This document shows, one piece after another, positions 9,975 to 19,659 of a DNA stretch of 23,254 bases. Source of the DNA: Saccoglossus kowalevskii (taxonomy: Eukaryota > Hemichordata > Enteropneusta > Harrimaniidae); NCBI RefSeq assembly GCF_000003605.2, contig NW_003105101.1:184744-207997 (forward strand), given 5' to 3'. Position 1 is the stretch's first letter; every line of letters starts with the position of its first letter. The notes below the pieces were generated by a model. That model worked only from the letters and a program-made list of their open reading frames with translations, searched no databases and had not been told where the DNA came from. A program made the position numbers and the translations under genes.

Positions 9975-12600
9975 TCATTTCTGATAATGATATATTTTGC
10001 CTGTTTTTAAGGTGAATTCATGTTCTATATATTCATAGTCTTTAATGTATGCCTTGAAACCAAAAAATGATAAGATTTTCGCTTCTTCTCTACATTTGTA
10101 TGTATTTTTTAATAAAAAATGATTCAACATAATAATTTTCACCTCATAAATGCAAAGTATAATATTTTGTACATTACAATCTGTATTTGAAATTAAATTA
10201 CAGCTTTGCTGCAATTTTTCCAACAACAACTGTACACAAGGACATTCTACAAACAAGTGCTCTATAGTTTCAATTTCTGTAAGACACGTACGGTAATGCA
10301 TAGAGGGGAGTCTACCAACTTCCATTCAAAAAAGTTTTGAAAACAGAATGCATTTATGGATGATATGAAACTGAAAAGCTCTAAAATCTGTTGATGTTGT
10401 AGTAGTGTAAGGGACGACGTCAAAAGATCGATGTCGGATAAAAAACTTATTTCCTTTAGTTTGGGGGTGGGGGGTTTTGACCTCAAAAACTTTCCATCCT
10501 ACAAAAACGATTTTATTTTTTAATGAAGTCAAAAACATCTTGGAGTATTTGTAGTTCGTTTTTTTTTATCCAATCATGGACAGAAATAACCGAAAAAGGA
10601 AAAAAAAACACAGAAAAATGGTTTGGTTCGAGTGTAAATCTGTGCGTCAAATGAGGTGCATTTGTAAAATCTTTTTACACCCACCCGACAACCAACTGCT
10701 ATGCAATACTACTGTCCGATTATCAATTTGTATTTAATGGTGAATGTAGTCTGACGCCATGACCAATATTTATCAATTAAGTTTCAGTGGGGGTAGGGGG
10801 GTTTGGAAAAAAACTAAAGGAATTAAGTTTTTTTTATCCGACATCGATCTTTTGACGTCGTCCCTAAGGTAGACTACAAATGTTCTTGATAATTACTGGA
10901 GATGCATCATACAGTTACTCCAACCTAGATTTAATAGTTGAAGATTCTATTACATTTTCTGGTTCAAACCACTTGTGACTGTTATTATGAATTTGAATTT
11001 TCCACTTTTATCGGTATAGCAGAATTTAATCCCTGAATATGTAAATAATCTAAAGTTGATAATCCCTTTGTTTTCCAGTAATTCCAGTTGTGACGATTGC
11101 TCTTATTGTTGAATAAATCAATAATTCGATTAATATTGCAAGTGATTTAAAATAAACTGAACGATTCCCAATTTTTATATATTTGTTATTCCAAAGCCAT
11201 TGATGGTCTATTATATTAGGTGAGTCAGGGAAAACTTGTGCAAATGCTGCCCATTCAAGGCAAATATCCAGAAAAAATGGCGAGACAATTTCTTTCAGTT
11301 CCTGTACATCGTAAGTGCATAGAAAAAGTATGTTACCACCAAAATTCTTTCTTAACACGTCTCGCATAATCACCTGCCATCCGGCTTGACCTCCCATGGT
11401 AAACTTTTTAATCCATTTAAATCTCTGGGCTTTCAAAAAAGAATAAATTTCAATCATCTTTAGTATTATGTTTCACTTTATCTTTACCGTTCCAAATAAA
11501 ATTAAACATTTGTTTTAATTCCTTAATAACAGTCTTTAGATGTTTAAACCATCGTTGCTATATACACAAACTGTGATATCCCAAACGTTTTCAAAATTTG
11601 TATTCTCTCCATGGGACTATAATTCACAGATTTGTTAAAAATTCTCTTCAGTAAATTTCTTGATGTCATATATTACGTAAATTCCCAAAATTTTGATTCC
11701 AACAGTCCAAATTATTTTTTTGGGGTTTAAACAGGTGATATCATCCGCATACATTGCTAACTTGATATGTGTTTTTTTTGAAAATTCATAACAAGCTCCT
11801 TGTGGGTTTCTACGGATATTGATTGCAAGCAGTTCTATAACTACAACAAAAAGGTATGGGGATAGGGGGGTCACCTTGGTGCAACCCCCTATCGGCCAGG
11901 AAATAACCAGTAGAGTAACCGGGGAGTACCCATGGTTCATAACACAGGAGGAGATACTTTATAAAAAGTTTTAACCCACTTAATAAATGAATCCACAAAA
12001 ATTAAAAGTCTTTAATGCTTCCATAATAAATCCTTTATCTAAAGAATCAAATGCTTTATGAAAATTCAACGATAACAAAATTCCAGGTCTGTTGTATAGC
12101 TTTGAAACCACATGACATCAGTACTGTTCGCACAGCATCCCCAATAAACCTAACCTTTACAAAGGCACATTGATCTGAATGGATAATTGTTAGAACTTTT
12201 ATAATACGCTTTGGCAGAGCTTTTGATGCAATTTTAACATCCACATTAATGAGAGTTATTGGCCTGTAGTTTTGGAGTAATGTTTTATCTTTTCCTGTTT
12301 TCGCAATTAAAGTAATGACACCTTTTTTTTGTGTGGCTGTTAGCTAGAATGATTTATTTAGGCTCCTAACCACATAGTTACCAATTACATGATGAAAAGT
12401 TTTGTAAAACTCTGAGGAGAGACCATCATCACCTGGTGTTTTTTGTTATTTGGTAATGACTGCAGGGCCATAGAACATTCATTTAAAGTTAAGTTACCAT
12501 TACACAACATGTTATCATTCTCACTGAGTTTTGGTATGTCACAATTGTGCAAAAAATCATTTGCATTTCCATCTAGTACTAAATCTTCAAATTAATATGG
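9975..12600 (-). mobile_element. Decayed, 5'-truncated L1/Tx1-type LINE (reverse transcriptase and C-terminal part)
   Basis: On the minus strand, fragments in shifting frames follow the order of an L1-superfamily ORF2. NDNMLCNGNLTLNECSMAL comes near 12530-12470, and TPGDDGLSSEFYKTF near 12435-12395. GVITLIAKTGKDK and NYRPITLINVDVKIASKALP follow at about 12330-12210, then IHSDQCAFVKVRFIGDAVRT and FHKAFDSLDKGF. The catalytic AMYADDIT box (YADD at 11751-11740) and NKYIKIGNRSVYFKSL come next. Last is a C-terminal Cys-rich block, CLTEIETIEHLFVECPCVQL, near 10290-10225. The endonuclease domain is missing, so the copy is 5' truncated near 12600. Several frameshifts and stops (for example TAG in the segment before CVMNHGYS) show it is dead. 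A MITE at 10411-10864 splits it. The 3' boundary below 9975 and any target duplication are not clear. Confidence 0.88.
10411..10864. mobile_element. 454-bp MITE with long terminal inverted repeats, TAA target duplication (Harbinger-like)
   Basis: The ends are near-perfect inverted repeats. GGGACGACGTCAAAAGATCG opens the left end, and the first 35 bases are identical to the reverse complement of 10864-10830. Similarity continues to about 52 bp, with an A-run length difference. TAA flanks both sides (10408-10410 and 10865-10867). A 3-bp TAA/TTA duplication is typical of PIF/Harbinger elements. Inside the ends are G-rich tracts (GGGGGTGGGG at about 10462-10473; GGGGGTAGGGGGG near 10789-10801). 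There is no coding capacity, so it depended on a transposase elsewhere. It interrupts the minus-strand LINE between its RT part and its C-terminal block. Confidence 0.9.
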
Positions 12601-13020
12601 TATACAGGTGATATTATTTAAAAAAAATATCAAATTATATTTTAAAAATATGAAAAAATAATTGGCATTAGATAATATCTTAAAATGAAAACGTAGATGT
12701 AATCAAAAGATAAAAAAGATTACACACAAATTGTTCAATTATTCCAGCTTGAACTAAATAAAAAATATTCTATACCAAAAAACAGTGAATGATCATTCAA
12801 ATGTTTTCTAATTCCATACAAATAGCCATTGTTAATGTTACATTTAATTTCTGAAGTTGCTGGTATCTCAGGTTTAAAATACTAGTTTTATACAATTTTA
12901 AACAATAGATAGACCATTCTTTTCAACTGTAGTTAGATTTGAGACTCATTGGCTGTGTGAAAACTGAATGGTATCCATTAGATAATTATGAGTGTCACCT
13001 GCTGACAAGTACTACATTTT
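12601..13020. other. Intergenic, AT-rich, nothing recognised
   Basis: Lies between the 5' truncation point of the LINE and the CpG-richer PEX13 upstream region (about 13028-13279). I see no repeat ends or coding segments. Confidence 0.5.
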
Positions 13021-13066
13021 TGATTTACATCAATGTGCGCCCTCACGCGACATATAGTGAATTCTA

Positions 13067-13079
13067 GGGTCAAAGGTCA
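13067..13079 (+). promoter_or_regulatory. DR1 nuclear-receptor half-site pair upstream of PEX13
   Basis: The sequence GGGTCA A AGGTCA is a direct repeat of two receptor half-sites with one-base spacing (DR1). It lies about 200 bp upstream of the PEX13 ATG, in a locally CpG-richer stretch likely to be the promoter. DR1 sites bind RXR heterodimers (including PPAR where present), HNF4 and COUP-TF. That this copy is functional is inference from motif and position only. Confidence 0.45.
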
Positions 13080-13279
13080 ATCCAATATTGAGACTGGTTT
13101 TGGCTTCGGGAGTTTTCTGAACTCTAGTCATACCCAATGTTTTATTGTGATTCTATCGTTCGGGTTAGGCACATTTAATGGTTCGTTAACAATTTATATT
13201 TCCTCGGTCCCATAAGCAGTTACAGCTAAATTTACCTGTTAAAATCGTCTGCGACTCATCGATCGGGTCCTGCACAAAT

Positions 13280-16200
13280 ATGGCTGCTCCGCTGAAACCA
13301 TGGGAGCGTGCCTCTGGTGCAAATGTCGGACAAAACCAGCAAAACGTGGATGGTATTTCTGCTGGTTTAACTCCAGGGTAAGTTATAATTGTGTATTTGT
13401 TAACGCTAGTGTAATTTTATACATTGTTTTATACATTTTCTTGCCGCCGAATATATCGGGTTGTGTCCAAAGATCACGCATTTCTAGCTTTGTAGTATTG
13501 GCTAATCTTGGAAGTGAACAAACTTTAGCAATTGATTAGAATCAGAAAACTGATATGTTGCTATAATTATCAATGACAGAAGAATAATTGTAATTTCGAC
13601 CTTTTACCATGCTGGGCCCTTTGATAGTGCAGTTGTGTTGACCAAGGAAAACTTTGGAAGAAAATGTTTAAATAAAATACAGGGAAAATGGTAGAAACAA
13701 ATTTTACCCATATTAGATAGAGGGAAAAATAAATAAGTATAACAATATCCTGAACATGAAAGCCTGAACTAAGTGAAAGTGATGGTGCAATCAAATGGAC
13801 TGTAATACTAATCTGGTTCAGTTCAGTTACTGGATACTTTTATGTTACACCAGTTCACAGTCCTCTGATAGAGGGACTGTGACCAGTTCTTCTGAATACA
13901 AAGAATTCTTATAAACACGGAAAGAGTTTCAAACTAAAAGCACTCATTAATCACAGAGAATTAAAAAGAATTTGTGTCCATTGGAATAAATTACAATCAA
14001 TATTGTAAACAATATACATTGAATGCAAACTTAACCACAGCTATAGCTATGAACAAAATAAAGATTTGATGATGTAAATGGTCTCTGTGAGAACTATAGG
14101 TCTGTGCGAGATCTATAGGTCTGTGAAAGTGATATATAGTAGGTCTGTGAAAGTGGAGATGGTTGTTTTATTGAGATTTTTTCAGATGCCATCAATGTAG
14201 GTATCATTTCTGAAATGATCATGTAGGCAGGGTTGTTTGAGAACAAAAAAAGTAAGATATCTCTGTGCCAGTTATCTCCTATCATGGTGGCCATGCATTG
14301 CTGATTAATTTGCATTCTTATGCTTGCGTTCAGGTCCCCTGCAACGATATAATTTCTATGATTCTTTGCTGATACGTTCATCAATGTGACAGCAATGGTC
14401 ATTACATAATAAAATCATGCTTTTACTAAGAAGCACTAGAAAACTTTAATTTTGTGTATCTCTTTGTAATCAGATTGAGTGGTATGACTAATGCTAGATC
14501 AACTACTCTGCCATCAACTTACCAAACCCCAGGCTTGGCCCCACCCTTACCAACACGACCAGGACTGACCAGTGGCGTTGGTGTGAACAGCTACTCACCA
14601 TACTCTTCTAGCTTGTATGGTGGTGGATACGGAGGTGGATATGGAGGTGGCATGTATGGAGGTGGCATGTATGGAGGCGGGTATTCACCATATTCGTCAA
14701 GTTATGGAAGCAGTATGGGTTATGGCGGTATTGGTGGATACGGTGGGGGCATGTATGGTATGAATCGCTATGGCATGGACGCTCAAGGCGGAAGCCGATT
14801 CGTACAACAAGCAGAGGAGAGTAGTCGCGCAGCATTCCAATCAATTGAAAGCATTGTACAGGCATTTGGCTCTGTTAGCATGATGCTTGAATCTACGTTC
14901 AATGCTGTATATAGTTCATTTCGGGCTGTTCTTGGCGTCGCCGATCATTTCTCTAGACTTAAACACCACATGGTAAGCGTTATTTCTGCATTTGCGTTGT
15001 TTCGAACACTGAAATACCTATACCGAAGATTGCTCGTCTTGTTGCGTTTGCGAGAACCAAATCTGCCAAATGATGTCTGGAATGACGTGCAGGCTGAAGT
15101 ACATCAGCAAGCGGAACAGAAACTAAGTGAAAATGGTCCTAAATCCTGGCCAATAATTATGTTCTTTGGCGTTGTGATTGGTGCTCCATGGCTGATATGG
15201 AAACTGCTGAGTTCTCTCAACAACGGTACTTCAGAAGGTTAGTTACATGATTCAGGGTTTTCAAATAATATCTTTTCAAAATGATTGTATTTTCAAAACT
15301 ACATATTTTCATGGTTCTGCCCTGTTCTGTGAAACTGATCAGGTAATCTTTGCTGGGTGGCATATGGTGTCATATATTGCTTTGTTACTGCTAGATTCTA
15401 AAAATTTATTCCAACTTTGCAAACCTGTGAGATACCTTCCCCTGTATACTATCAAATGTTGAGATTATATATTAGAAATTAGCACCAGAATAAGAATTCA
15501 TTCGATCTCTTAAAGGGCGGCAGTCGTCGTGTCGCGTCCTGTTTGATATGGGACTCATAGCGACGTATACAACACGTGTAAAATACATTGTTTATTTACA
15601 TGAAATTCGAAGATGCGCTGCGCCACAACCACCGCGCTTTAAATTAAGTTAGACTTGTAAACAATAGACAAGTTACATTGTAGTTGTGTTTAATAAGACC
15701 TTCTAGGACTCAATTAATAAGACCCTCTGGGACTCTCAATAAAAAGTATGTGGGAAAGTGAGAACAGGATACTGTAAAATACTTGATAAATTTTCATTGA
15801 TATTTTTGATGTTTTGTATGGAATTTATTGTTGATGAATTGAATGTAAAATATATGAAAAAAGTTGTACCGGTATTTGCTGGATTTAATTTTCACCAAAT
15901 CAAAAATAGCAAAAATAAATTCAAAGTGAAAATGAAGTTTTTTAAAGTATATTCTTTTAATAATTTGAAGTTTTTAGCTAAAACAGCATTAATTTAAAAC
16001 ATTTTATGTTTTTAGTTTGTTCTGGTGGTGATGTTTTACATAATTACAATGTGGGAATGCAACTTTAACTAATTCTATGTTATGAGAATAGACAGTAACA
16101 TACTTTTCAATAAATTATGTTTATTTTTCAGATCCAAATGGATGGGCAACAGGTGAAGATGACCACATTGTTGCAAGGGCTGAATATGATTTTGACAGTG

Positions 16201-17010
16201 AACGTAGTGAAGAGATTTCATTCCGTGCTGGAAGTCTTATTAATGTAGCACCAAAAGGTAACTGCCATCAAAACACTTCCCAAAATGGAAGACGTTATTT
16301 CCGATATTGAAGTACACATTGACTTATTGTTGAGATAGCTGTAATAGTGTTATAATTGTATTAATCAATTTCGTTTACAAAGAAGTTATTTTACTGTGGT
16401 GGCCACATCTTGTCGGCAAAAACATCAGCCTACTGGCTGACAATACAGCTATGTTCCAAGCAATGTTGCTTCAATACTCGCGTTCTGAAAGCAACATTAC
16501 TTGTAACACAGCTGTATTGTCAGCCAGTTAGGTGTGTACAAAACATTCTCAGCCACAGTTAACAAAATATATTAATCAAATTGCATATTTTTTACAACAG
16601 AACTCCAACCCAGAGTTAGAGGATGGCTCCTTGGCAGTGTAAATGGTCAGAAACCTGGATTACTTCCTGCAAACTATGTGAAAATACTTGGAAAAAGGCG
16701 TGGAAAGAAACATGTGAATGCACAACAGCAACAGTTGCCTCCACAACAACAACAACAATCACGGCCCATTCCTGGTGATGTATCTGGAATTCACCAGACT
16801 CCAAGCTCTTTAGATCTTAGCAGTATGGCTTCAGGCAATTATTTTGAAGGCAGGCAACCGAGCAATGATAACAGGACTGACTTCGATAATCTGCAAGAAT
16901 TTGAGGAGAACTTTCAAAACAAACAAACTGTACCGAATACGAGTGAACAGTCCCCCCCTGCAGCTGTTGTAGCCAACACTGCTGACAATTCTGCAACGGA
17001 GAATCCGTAG
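13280..17010 (+). CDS. PEX13: Peroxisomal membrane protein PEX13 (peroxin 13), four exons, complete
   Basis: PEX13 is the docking/pore component that lets cargo-loaded PEX5 carry matrix proteins into peroxisomes. Exons are 13280-13377, 14474-15237, 16132-16257 and 16601-17010, joined at GT-AG sites (phases 2, 1, 1) into 465 residues (human 403). The start MAAPLKPWERASG matches the conserved KPWE N-terminus. Residues about 81-134 are a Gly/Tyr-rich repeat region (GGYGGGYGGGMYGGG). The conserved core begins at about 139 (SRFVQQAEESSRAAFQSIES), and a hydrophobic segment lies at about 258-278 (WPIIMFFGVVIGAPWLIW). An SH3 domain spans about 298-360 (ARAEYDF, RGWLLGSVNG, LLPANYVKIL). The tail has poly-Gln tracts and an FxxxF motif at 430-434 (FEENF), at the same place relative to the SH3 domain as FESVF in human. 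Stop TAG is at 17008-17010. No clear poly(A) signal lies before the MITE at 17534. Confidence 0.97.
14094..14402 (-). mobile_element. Possible short fragment of a LINE endonuclease, PEX13 intron 1
   Basis: On the minus strand a 102-codon open frame contains NYIVAGDLNASIRMQINQQ. The GDLNA word resembles the GDFN motif of AP-type endonucleases of LINEs. A related stretch of about 50 bp occurs at 7077-7126 (TAATTTGCATTCT and TTCCCTGCA in common). Tandem GGTCTGTG words lie at the low-coordinate end (about 14098-14150). The evidence is thin; it may be another kind of dispersed repeat. Confidence 0.3.
15690..15740. repeat. Two-copy 25-bp tandem repeat in PEX13 intron 2
   Basis: TAATAAGACCTTCTAGGACT is followed directly by TAATAAGACCCTCTGGGACT (copies end CAAT and CTCAAT). 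No function is suggested. A CpG-rich stretch of unknown origin lies just before it, at about 15515-15640. Confidence 0.5.
15772..15955. mobile_element. Degraded copy of the CTGTAGAA MITE family, PEX13 intron 2
   Basis: The left end CTGTAAAATACTTGATAAAT follows TA (15770-15771). Interior words shared with the 17534 copy include TTTTGTATGGAATTTATT and ATAGCAAAAATAAATTC. The right inverted repeat is too worn to place precisely, so the end coordinate is approximate. Confidence 0.5.
16429..16532. repeat. Long near-perfect hairpin (inverted repeat) in PEX13 intron 3
   Basis: The arms 16429-16471 and 16489-16532 are complementary over about 43 bp with one bulge and three mismatches, around a 17-nt loop. 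The left arm reads CCTACTGGCTGACAATACAG and continues to AATGTTGCTT. Two of the three mismatches become G-U wobbles if the minus strand is transcribed. The flanks carry a near-direct repeat, AAAACATCAGCC (about 16419-16430) and AAAACATTCTCAGCC (about 16539-16553). It could be a fold-back transposon or a small-RNA precursor; the sequence alone does not decide. Confidence 0.8.
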
Positions 17011-17533
17011 AATATGTGTAGTTGTCGTTTAGAGTCACAGTAGTCTATGATTTTATAAATCTTGTGTCCCCAGCATCAGGGAGGGAATCAGAGATGAGTA
17101 CTTTAAATGAAAGCAGTGTGTGGGCAAGCTCGTCACAGATCAAAAACTTATGTACAAAGTACATGAACTTTGAAATTATGAGTGCACTCCTATTTGCAGC
17201 AAAACATATTGAAAATGACTTATTGAAACTTATGTTATAAAAATTTAAGGGCACCAAGGCAGTAAGGTAGGGCATCTAGCGAATCCTCCATGGACTTTAA
17301 GCCCTGGTAGTACAAGTAGTTCAGGCTCATATAAACTGTTTACTGCTTTAATTTCACATTATTGCCATCAAATAATCAAATCAGGATAATCAGCAGTAAA
17401 AATTAAAAGATTTACAGTAGTTGACCTCTGCGATGGTTTCATTATATTTTAATGTTCCAACACTTGGAGAAATGGTTTAGAGGTATGTATAGTGAGTGCA
17501 AAGGTTTTAGTTGAGTTTTGGGATTGGAATATA
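17011..17533. other. PEX13 3' UTR region
   Basis: Non-coding sequence after the PEX13 stop. There is no AATAAA before the MITE at 17534. ATTAAA at 17402-17407 is the only near-canonical poly(A) word. Confidence 0.4.
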
Positions 17534-17744
17534 CTGTGGAATACTTTATTTTCGCTGGAATTAATTTTCACTGAAAAGGCTTTTGAGGCGTTTTGCTTGA
17601 AATTTATTTTCACTGATTTTTGGCGAGTTTAATGTAAAATATAGGAAAAAAAAAAGTATATTCGCTGGATTTTATTTTCATGGAATCATGCCTTCAGCGA
17701 AAATAGCAAAAATAAATTCCAAGCGAAAATAAAGTATTCTACAG
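17534..17744. mobile_element. 211-bp TA-flanked MITE (CTGTAGAA family), downstream of PEX13
   Basis: This is the best-kept member of its family. CTGTGGAATACTTTATTTTC at the left matches the reverse complement of the right end, with one difference in the first 22 bases. TA flanks both ends (17532-17533, 17745-17746). It carries two AATAAA words on the plus strand (17711-17716 and 17728-17733). These are among the few canonical poly(A) signals after the PEX13 stop. Confidence 0.8.
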
Positions 17745-18077
17745 TAGTGTTATAATTATTCACCAGTAACATATTTTACATTAAGGTAGCGAGAAGGAAA
17801 ATGTTTGTTTTTCTTGATTTTTCAAAAATTGAAAAAAACTGTTACTTTAGACCTTGATACATCATCCCAGCTTTTCAAGGGACGCTGCTCGAATTAGTGT
17901 TTTCAACACTAACACAAATAACCACAACTACTCTTGTTGACAATTCTAACATAACGGGTGATAAGCTTCCTGTCGCAAACAGTGCATGTTTATCTAATAT
18001 CCATGTCAGCATTATTGACAGTCAAGACATCTTCGGAAAAACATGGTCATAACTTTGCGTAACTTTCTTTTAAATTA

Positions 18078-18283
18078 CTATAAAATTTTCACTGGGTTTA
18101 AATTTCGCTGATTTACCTTTTCAGGCATATTCAGTGGGTTTTGTATTCACTGTTTTATCATTTAGATAATGTGTTCTATGCTAACTTTTACAAATTCACT
18201 CGGTTTTAATTTTAATTTAGCGCATTTTTCAGTCAGCGAAATGAACAAAATTAAAACCCAGTGAATAATTAACCCCTTTACAG
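18078..18283. mobile_element. TA-flanked MITE, second family, copy 1
   Basis: Shares most of its length with 22410-22617. Common blocks include TTCACTGGGTTTAAATTTC, GTCATTTAGATAATGTGTTC (with TTATCATTT in this copy), TTAGCGCATTTTTC and AAAACCCAGTGAATAATTA. It ends CCCCTTTACAG with TA outside (18284-18285). The left end is worn (CTATAAAATTTTC). Confidence 0.72.
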
Positions 18284-19659
18284 TATTTTATTTTCCAAGT
18301 CAATATTCTATTTTACTACCATCATTTTACTAATGCAATGACAAGAAAAATAATGAAAGTGGAGACTCTAATGACAGACGAGGCAAGGAAAAACCTGTGA
18401 CCCTGTGACCCAGGGTCATTTTATAACCAACCAATGACGACGCCGATACAAACGACGAGGAAGCAAGTACAAGAAATCTGTATAAACAAAGCCATCGTTT
18501 TCGTTCACACAGAGAGCACATGCCCATCTAATTTTCTGTAAAAAAACCAAAGTTGATTGCCTAGATATATAGAGTTTGATCCGTAAGGAATAGTAAGTGT
18601 AGTAATAACAAATTATACTTGACGAAGAATCAACATAATATCGATATAAGTTTGGCTATTCTCAGTTTATATTCATAATAATGCAGCAAATCTGCAGCGT
18701 TTTATTATCCAAAACTGTTTTCCACTTTTTCTCGAGTTTAAGTTTTGAATTTAATATGGCTCATTGGGACTGTTGTCAAATGAAGTGCGTTCAGGCTAGG
18801 ACATTTAAACTTGCACTTATCATTCACAAGATAATGGCAGTGCAAAATATGTCTGGGCTTTCCAAGAAAATGCTTTGTCACGCATCAGAACACATCAGAG
18901 GCGACTTGAAACTGTATCATGCTGACATAGGATTTGCATTGTGAATGAGACACCTGTGTGATTTCATCAAAACTATGATCAAAATACTTTTTGGCTTTCT
19001 CTTTCCTCTGGGGAGATGGCACAGCGCCCTCATGTGGGCAAATATTAAATCTAGTAATTTGAGAAAATTCTACTTTTATACTGTAATTTTTTTTTTTAAA
19101 TTATCACGGCTGTCAATATTTTTTTTAATATAGGGCTTTAATTTTTTTATCAGTGACATGGTGTAATAATTCACTGACTCATTCAATATTTACAAATCCC
19201 TAATAATAAAAAAAATATTTAGTGAAGAATGTAGTAAATCCATTTAAACACATTAAAAGGTTTTAAACCAAAACCCTTCTGTAAAATTGTGGATATGCAA
19301 TTATATTAAAGTGATGACAATATTTTTTATGTAGATTCAATGAATTTGTAGGTAAAGTGAAAGTTGGCACTTGTAATAATGTATACTGCAAACAAATTTA
19401 AAGAAATAATTTACACTGGTTGTTGAAATATATCCATCTATAATGGATAATCTTGTAAATATCTCTGGTTCAACTTTTGAACCGTTTTAATTTTGTGAGT
19501 TGATGAAAATCATGAAATTTTGTAGCAGGGAAACAATTCCACTGTCCTATGACAAAGTAGTGTCATCTGTCTTGAGATTTTGTCTTCACGAGATCCTGAA
19601 ACCACGAAAATATCTAGAACTGAAAATTAAATGGTTTAACTGTATAATGCTGCAAGTGT
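18284..19659. other. Intergenic, nothing secure
   Basis: The stretch 18330-18530 is richer in GC and has short acidic or basic reading frames, but no splice-supported gene. The rest is AT-rich with long T runs (about 19090-19150). Confidence 0.4.

Noticed and set aside
8397-13279. An ADI1 gene between RNASEH1 and PEX13
   Set aside because: None of the reading frames resembles acireductone dioxygenase; the gap holds the LINE and unrecognised sequence.
13855-13895. Small hairpin CACAGTCC / GGACTGTG with flanking ACCAGTT
   Set aside because: Short and isolated; inverted repeats of this size are expected by chance in intronic DNA.
14608-14865. Minus-strand open frame rich in His/Thr
   Set aside because: It is the shadow of the Gly/Tyr-rich repeat of PEX13 exon 2.
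18330-18537. Possible terminal coding exon (plus frame with NDDADTNDEEASTRNLYKQ)
   Set aside because: The frame is closed by TAA just upstream, there is no acceptor site in front, and no family is recognised.
18681-18944. 87-codon plus-strand open frame
   Set aside because: No motif, no splice context or promoter, and composition like the surrounding non-coding DNA.
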